Of a stretch of DNA of 64,000 bases, positions 58,052-64,000 are shown one piece after another. The translations under genes and the position numbers were made by a program. The first letter of the stretch is position 1. The number at the start of each line of letters is the position of its first letter. The notes under the pieces are model-generated. The model was not told where the DNA came from. It did no database searches and saw only the letters and a program-made list of their open reading frames with translations. Source of the stretch: Riptortus pedestris (lineage: Eukaryota; Arthropoda; Insecta; Hemiptera; Alydidae); contig CM032233.1 of NCBI GenBank assembly GCA_019009955.1, positions 120,058,501 to 120,122,500 of the forward strand, read 5' to 3'.

Positions 58052-58887
58052 GTCCGTCACGCAGTGGCTGCATTAACTATGCAGATTTCCCATGTGCATT
58101 TACTTTAAAACGTTAAAGTTCAATTAGAACAATATTTGGTATTTAACAGCTTATTGTTAATACGACATAAGTAGAAGTGGGGTTTAATGAAAGGCCGAAA
58201 ACTAAAAAATGCTAATGTCTCGATTAATAATCAACATAGTGAAGAAACGTACATAACAACATTTATAGAACTGTACATTTGGAATAAAATTGGTTCTAAA
58301 AAATACACAACTTTTCTGATCCGACTCTTAATAAGGGAGATATTTCGAATCTTCGAAATTTATCCCCTCTAAAACCCACCTCCCATATTTGGAATTCTTA
58401 GTTTTCGGCTTGCAATAAACCCCCACTCCTAGTAGTGTCATATTAACAATAAGCTTTTTATATATACGCACTTGATAAGCTCTTAGACTACTAAAATTTG
58501 ATTGATTGAGATAAAAATTATTCTGATTCATTATAAATTACAGTTCTAGTAGTAAATTTCGATCTGACGTATAATAACAGAGATACTTATCGAAATTCCT
58601 CCTTTCTAAACCCCCTCCCCCACCTTCTTACAATCCGATTTCAGCCGTTAACGAACTCGATCTTCCGTTTTACATAAAACGCTTATATATCGAGTTTGGT
58701 AACGCTAACACAAAAATTGCGACCGCTAAAGCGGTAACAGACAATTATATATATATATATATATATATATAGTTTTGAACGGACCTCATTTTCGTCATCT
58801 CCTGGATAGGATTGATATACTTTTGAGGAAATGTATCCAAAAAGACGTCACGAGTACGACTTCAATAGTTGATTTCCCTTAAGGGAA
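58052..58887 (-). repeat. Family A, reverse copy with an inverted inner piece
   Basis: 3' end gtccgtcacgcagtggctgc, body to 58385. A forward piece follows (58395-58553, ttcggcttgcaataaacccccact to acagttctagta), then the reverse body again to ttcccttaagggaaatttgc. (TA)n lies at 58746-58771. Confidence 0.78.
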
Positions 58888-60639
58888 ATTTGCAAATAGG
58901 TCGAGGGCTTGACCCACGTCAAGGGAGTATATTAGTTCAAAAATTCGCCAGAGGGCGCAAGTGTTGCAGAGCTTATGGATCAGCGGGAGTCTAATGAGTG
59001 AATACGTCCAACAGGTCCTCGGGTGACTAACGATTAACTAACTCTATTAACCATAGCCCCTCCGGGTACGTTGAGGCCTATTGGTCTACTGGAGACGTCT
59101 CATTCCAGGTCCTCCTTGGTTAACGGGGGCTGTACCCCGAGATCAAACACTACTTAAAAACTCTGATATCGAATCCTTCGAGTCTTCCTCTAGGGCGGCT
59201 ACAGATCTTAGGGGTATCTAAAATGCCTACTGAAATATATATATACCTGTGAATGAATATCTGATTTGATATTCTTTGGTAGGAGCGATGGACAAGGATT
59301 GTTATTATTTGGTAAGCCTAATTACGTATTGCACAATATTAAGTAGATTACTTGCAGAGAAACATAATAATATAAATAATAATGTCCATTAAATTTGAAG
59401 GAGTTCAAACGAAAATTGTAAATATAGAGCTTTATGGAATGGCGGTAATTGAACTGAGGGGAATATGGGGAAACTATTTTGTTGTGCTATTTCCGAAGTT
59501 GGGATGTCATATCTGCCGTCAGTCAAACTCAATCCAAGCGGAAATTATTTTATACGAAACGTTCAATCAGGCAGGGCTTTTCCTGGGCTTATATTGGGCA
59601 CTGTGTATAAACAAGGAGGGAAAATACTGTCCTGTAGCCCCCTTAACATTGAGCAAGGGCTGAATTACTGAACGCTCTTCTTTCGATGACTGGCCAGTAT
59701 CCACTCAGGCTCCATGTATATTCACCCTGGGCCCACATAAAAACAGCGAGTTCATTTCAATTGCTCCCTTCGAATCCAGGGCTCTCCAACGCAGGACAAT
59801 CCAATTCCTATAATTTATCCGGGCTCTGCTCGCTTTATGACCCTTAGAGGATTTCCAATGAAAAACGCTACCCTCTCCATCGTATAAATACAGCAATAAT
59901 TGCCAATCATCTCTGGGAACTGCAACAGGAAAACAGTGTATCATATCAGAACACTCCAATTTTTCGGATATGTTTGATTGAAGATATATCTGATCTCATA
60001 TCAAATCACATTTTTAATCAGCTTTCACACATTTCATTCCATAGAGATATTTCTTCTGGTGGCACATTTAATTCCATCCCCCAACTTGGTTGTGACACTC
60101 ATAATTTGTATGTGTCACCTTTATTAGATTATTACATAGGATGAAATTTTAAATTTCAATCAATTAAATTCTGATTACTTTAAAATATTAAACATCCTAT
60201 CTAACCATACACCATCTACCATAACAATTTTCAATTTGGTTGTTATTAATAAGGCGAATTAACAGTATTTTCTACAAAAGTATTAGTTTCTTCTAGTATG
60301 TAGCTATATTTATATGCAACCGGATTTGTTTATATTTAATTCTAGAAGAACTGCTTGAAGTAATTTTGGCATTTAAAACTATCTGATTTAAAAATACAAA
60401 TTATATATTTGATAATTGAAACATATATTTCTTTAATTAATGAACGGGGTTATTACTAATATTTTAAAAATCTATAATTTAAGACTTACATATTTTAATT
60501 ATTAAGGAAAAAGTTCACGCTTATAACTTTAATTATTATTACTGTCGTTATGACAAGTTGTTAAACTATTGTTGACCTACTTCCAATTCATATTTCGCGT
60601 AACTCAAATTTTAAGTGAGTTATTTTTTTTTGTTTTCTT
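58888..60639. other. No recognisable feature
   Basis: 58900-59230 is richer in G+C than average but has no open frame. The frames 59382-59663, 59465-59671 and reverse 59705-59959 carry no motif. 60000-60639 is AT-rich. Confidence 0.35.
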
Positions 60640-60920
60640 TTGACTACCCTAGATAACGGAAATGAGGTCTGTTCAAATTTATCTTCTTGACTTAATGGCT
60701 CAAGTAACCGATGTATTAACTCGATATTTCAACTTTTCATATAAAACAAAAGTCAAGTTCGTTCATTAGTGACCAAAATCGGAATAAAAGTGAACACCCT
60801 GCACAGAAAACCGCCGCTTCTACTCAACAGATTTTTTACTTGGAAATAGAAATAGCAGCAAGAATGTCATACCAGCACTTGAGAAATCTGCTCAGTTTAC
60901 ACATCCTCTGCGTGTAAAAA
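60640..60920 (+). repeat. Family A, form C, degraded
   Basis: gactaccctagataacggaaatgaggtctgttcaaat, aagtcaagttcgttcattagtg, tctactcaacagattttttacttggaaatag and the end gagaaatctgctcagtttacacatcctctgcgtg. No (TA)n. Confidence 0.65.
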
Positions 60921-62034
60921 CGTTTCCGGAAAGACATCAAACCTGGATTATGTGTCTGTGTACTTAAAGAACCTGAGTAGAAATTATTTAATAACCGATT
61001 TCCTCTCACGCAATTTCCCTTCAGCCCTTAAAGGGGGGTGAGATTCTGTAAAATTTTAAAAAATACCAATATTACGTAAATTTATCGTGAATGGTACTTC
61101 ACCAGCTTACACGTGGAAAAAAGGTATTACACAGAATTTCTATTATAAACTTTTTACTCTTAACTTAAAAAAGAAGGTTGTATTTGTATATTTTTCTTTT
61201 TCCTACGCCTTTAATGCTATTCGTACGATATTCAGAAAAATCTATTGTCTCATGCTCAGCTCACATTTCAAGCCATGTTCATATTGTGTTCTAACAATGG
61301 GAAAACATAGGGATGTATTATATAATGCGAATCATTAGAGCTTGGAGAAAATCTGCTACTTCGTACAACCTCTCTTTAGTACAAGCCCTTTTTTTATACA
61401 AACCCATTATAGAGGGGATAATATCCGTTGTTTTAAGCTATAATACCTTTTAATTGGACCAGAGTGATGAGTTAGAAAAAAAAACAGGAGAAAATATTTT
61501 GGTTCCTTTTTATTTTCTTAGAGAGAAATGGGGGGGGGGTTTAATAATTAAATTTCTCAGTTTAATAAGTTTGAATATTACAGCGTATGGTAATTACGAC
61601 ATAAATATTCCGAATATTTTCGTCACTCTGAATAGGATAATGTTTTTCAAGAAATTTAAAATTCTCAGGTTGGTAAATGGAAATTTTTTAATTTAATCAC
61701 TTTTTAATTTACAAAGCTTTGGTGGGTTTTTCAGTAAATAAACACGACGGATGTTGGATACTAACTTTATTTACTTTTGTTGCATGACGCGTTAGGCATT
61801 GAATAAATATTGCATAAAAGTGAAAAACAAAAGTTACTCTTGATGTGAAGAAGGTCGTATTAAAACAATATCGAGTTACCTAAAGTATCTTCAGCTTGTC
61901 TACTAACTACTCTGGATAGTTTCTTGACATGTTAGCGTTCATATTATTATTACTCATACGTATACCCAACACTCTCAAATATATTATATAAAAGTCTTTT
62001 CTAAATGAGTTACGGGATTAATTTTAAAAAGTCC
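60921..62034. other. No recognisable feature
   Basis: AT-rich. The frames 61087-61338 and 61454-61696 are without motifs. No repeat recognised. Confidence 0.35.
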
Positions 62035-62829
62035 AAAATTTAAAAGTACAATGAGAACAATATATGGTATTTAGGCTTCAAATAATGTGCTTCATAACGT
62101 AATAGAATTCCACAGCATGCTTTCCAATCATCCTAATCCAGAAGTCCTAGCCCTTTCCAGTACCATTCATCGAAATTCCCCTCCAGGCACCTCAATAGAC
62201 AATTGCCCAGATATCTCCTATAGAAGTGTAAAGTGAAGTGATAGCAGTGGCTATTTTCTTATCAAGTGCCATTCCTCCTTAGCTCTTGACTTCCTTGCCA
62301 GGCAGGGAGAGGCTGCTCCTCTCATTGTGGTGAAGGGGTGTAGCTTCTGTCAAGACTGATGGATGGACTTTTGTATTGTACATATCACACATTACCAAAT
62401 GCATTTAAATGCAGGCTGTAATATTCTTAATAAAATAAAATATATCTTCATAACGTAATAAAATATTATTAATATGACATGAGTAGGAGTGGGGGTTCAA
62501 TGAAGACTGAAAACTAAAAAATCCAAATATCTCGATTAATAAAACGCCTTACGCAACTTTTATAGAACATTACATTTGCAATATGATTGTTTATATACAA
62601 TTTTTCGATCCGAAGCATAACAATGGAGATGATAAGAATCTTCAAAATTGTACTCCTCTAAACCTTCCCCCTCGTGTGATTTCAGCCGTTAACGAGCTTG
62701 ATCTTCCTTTTTAAATAAAATGATTATATATCAAGTTTGGTAACGATAAGACAAAAAATGCGACCGCTAGAGCGCTAACAGACAAATATATACATAGATA
62801 GATAGATAGGTCTATATATAAATAAATAA

Positions 62830-62872
<43 letters not shown>

Positions 62873-62996
62873 TTTGAACGGACCTCATTTTCGTCATATA
62901 CTAGGTAGGATCGACGGGCATTTGATGAAAAATTTCGAAAATCGCGTCTCGAGCACGACCTCAATAGTTGATTATCCTTAAGGGAAATCTGCTAAA
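62035..62996 (-). repeat. Family A, long form, split by a Jockey 3' end
   Basis: Body from aaaagtacaatgagaacaatata, interrupted at 62105-62445, then ataaaatattattaatatgacatgagtagg onward. (TA)n at about 62822-62868 is preceded by gatagataga. 5' end ttatccttaagggaaatctgct. Confidence 0.85.
62105..62445 (+). mobile_element. Jockey LINE 3' end, 341 bp, with target duplication
   Basis: Starts gaattccacagcatgc and matches 16306-16650 (the end of the ORF plus the 3' UTR), ending aataaaataaaatatat. Flanked by the perfect 15-bp duplication cttcataacgtaata at 62090-62104 and 62446-62460. Inserted in a family A copy. Confidence 0.92.
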
Positions 62997-63319
62997 ATAA
63001 AGTACATGAGGAAGCACATAATAATAACGATAAACATTATTGTTAGGGTTATATATTCATACAAGAATGTGTGAGAATGAAGTGAACATATTTATTAAAA
63101 AAGCAACAATAACCGTTAATCGTTGAGGCAGTTAATAATGAATTCTATTAATTAGTTTAGATCTGTGGCAATAGATTGATTTGATTAAATGGGTATTGAA
63201 TTTAAATTTTCGATACTTGAGAAAATTGCATTTTTTCGCCATTGTTGAAAGAGAGAATAAAACGAAAGAAAAATATTTAAGTATGGTGATAGGCACAGAA
63301 AACAAAATTGTATATATAT

Positions 63320-63527
63320 ACTGCTCAAAAATGAATAGGGATATTGGTTATTTTTTCTTATCCTATTAATTTTAATTACTCGTAAATCCATCTTAATTAA
63401 ATTTCTTTTTTATGGGGAAAAAAGACAATAATATCTAATAAATATTAATGATATTTACAATTAAAATATATGCAAGGCCCTATACATACCACAAAACAGC
63501 CAATATCCCTATTCATTTTTGAGCAGT
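63320..63527. mobile_element. MITE with 28-bp inverted repeats (copy 2)
   Basis: 208 bp. Same ends as copy 1 at 32965 (actgctcaaaaatgaata / tattcatttttgagcagt), with the TIRs a little more perfect here. It follows a tatatata run. Confidence 0.88.
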
Positions 63528-64000
63528 TTAGTAAGACCTTCCAATAAAAAACAGACACCCTTGTTATTCAATTTCTATAGATTTCCGCGGAAACTCCCAA
63601 CACCACAGCTAGTACTGTTATAAGCAATAAACTAAGTATCTTTCTGAGTTATTATTAAAGCACGATTTATTTAAATGATGTCCAACTCGTCTGCTAGCCA
63701 GTTGTAATTTTTAAAAATAAATGGAAGTTGCCCTCTTGAGTTAGTATTTGAAATTTATGAACGGTCGAAAGCATTAAGGATCCCCCATCGCACACATTCT
63801 AAGCAGTTCTTAATGCAACCCACTTGCGTATGCTAAAAAGTTTAGCTAAGTTATAAGCCACTTATGTATAAGGCCTCCAACTCTTATACTCTAATATCAC
63901 ATTAAATTAGATAAACTTGAATAGGTTCATGAAAGTTAAGAAGGGAAAAATGAAAATTCTCGAAAGCCGCCATAAAGAAGTATACTTAATAAAGACCAGA
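63528..64000. other. No recognisable feature
   Basis: AT-rich sequence to the window end, with no repeat or open frame of note. Confidence 0.35.

Noticed and set aside
57669..58073. 134-residue reverse frame as a gene
   Set aside because: Its start lies inside a family A terminus and no motif or conserved context supports it.

Overview
The window looks like intergenic or heterochromatic DNA from a multicellular animal, most likely an insect or other arthropod. It is strongly AT-rich and has no long open reading frame, no intron-exon gene I can recognise, no rRNA and no genuine tRNA gene. Almost everything identifiable is transposon debris of types common in arthropods: mariner, piggyBac, Jockey- and I-like LINEs, a Penelope-like element, a Ty3/gypsy remnant, a tRNA-derived SINE and TA-flanked MITEs. 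The species cannot be named from the sequence.

The dominant component is one dispersed non-coding family, called family A here. About forty copies or pieces lie in both orientations and make up roughly a third or more of the window by my reading. A full unit runs from AGCAGATTTCCCTTAAGGGAAATC (a 20-bp perfect palindrome after AGCA) to GGGAAATCTGCTTAGTTTACGCAGCCCCTGCGTGACGGAC. AGCAGATTTCCC at the 5' end is therefore repeated inverted just inside the 3' end, and the 3' end also carries a CGCAG/CTGCG hairpin. A (TA)n microsatellite sits about 130 bp from the 5' end. Interiors come in a short form (about 0.6 kb), a long form (about 0.9-1.2 kb) and a third form (C). Three copies sit cleanly inside other family A copies, which fixes the termini and shows insertion at T-runs without a convincing target duplication. 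This architecture resembles non-autonomous Helentron-like elements (HINEs), but no Rep/helicase gene is present, so the class is inferred.

Layout. 1-5 kb: a family B repeat, family A pieces and an I-like LINE 3' end. 5-12 kb: stacked family A copies with a piggyBac remnant (5151-6265) and a family B insertion with a 296-bp internal tandem. 13-14.4 kb: an unclassified long-TIR transposon copy broken by a retroposon, plus a fold-back MITE. 15.6-19.2 kb: a Jockey reverse-transcriptase pseudogene and a mariner (17357-18637) inside the (TA)n of a family A copy. 20.4-21.4 kb: an I-like LINE with a SINE in its 3' UTR. 22-23.2 kb: a family A fold-back. 24-26.85 kb: a long-TIR transposon with a piggyBac inside. 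27-28.4 kb: nested family A copies and a twin-primed SINE. 28.8-30.7 kb: an old degenerate tandem array. 30.7-31.6 kb: a deleted gypsy element and a Jockey 3' end. 33-39 kb: family A mosaics, Penelope-like ends, a Tc1-like/DUF4817 relic with a retroposon insert and a Penelope-like GIY-YIG domain. 39.7-40.0 kb: a 304-bp GA tract. 41-45 kb: family A, nested. 46.3-47.3 kb: a piggyBac deletion derivative. 48.5-59 kb: family A, a SINE and a LINE relic. 60-64 kb: sparse repeats, a Jockey 3' end inside family A and a second MITE copy.

The pieces work as a landing-pad hierarchy rather than as a pathway: family A supplies TA runs, TTAA sites and T-runs, and mariner, piggyBac, LINE, SINE, PLE and other family A copies have landed there. 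No coding sequence appears intact. The best candidate for something undescribed is family A, followed by the long-TIR transposon at 24003-26850 and the GC-rich retroposon at 35673-36120.
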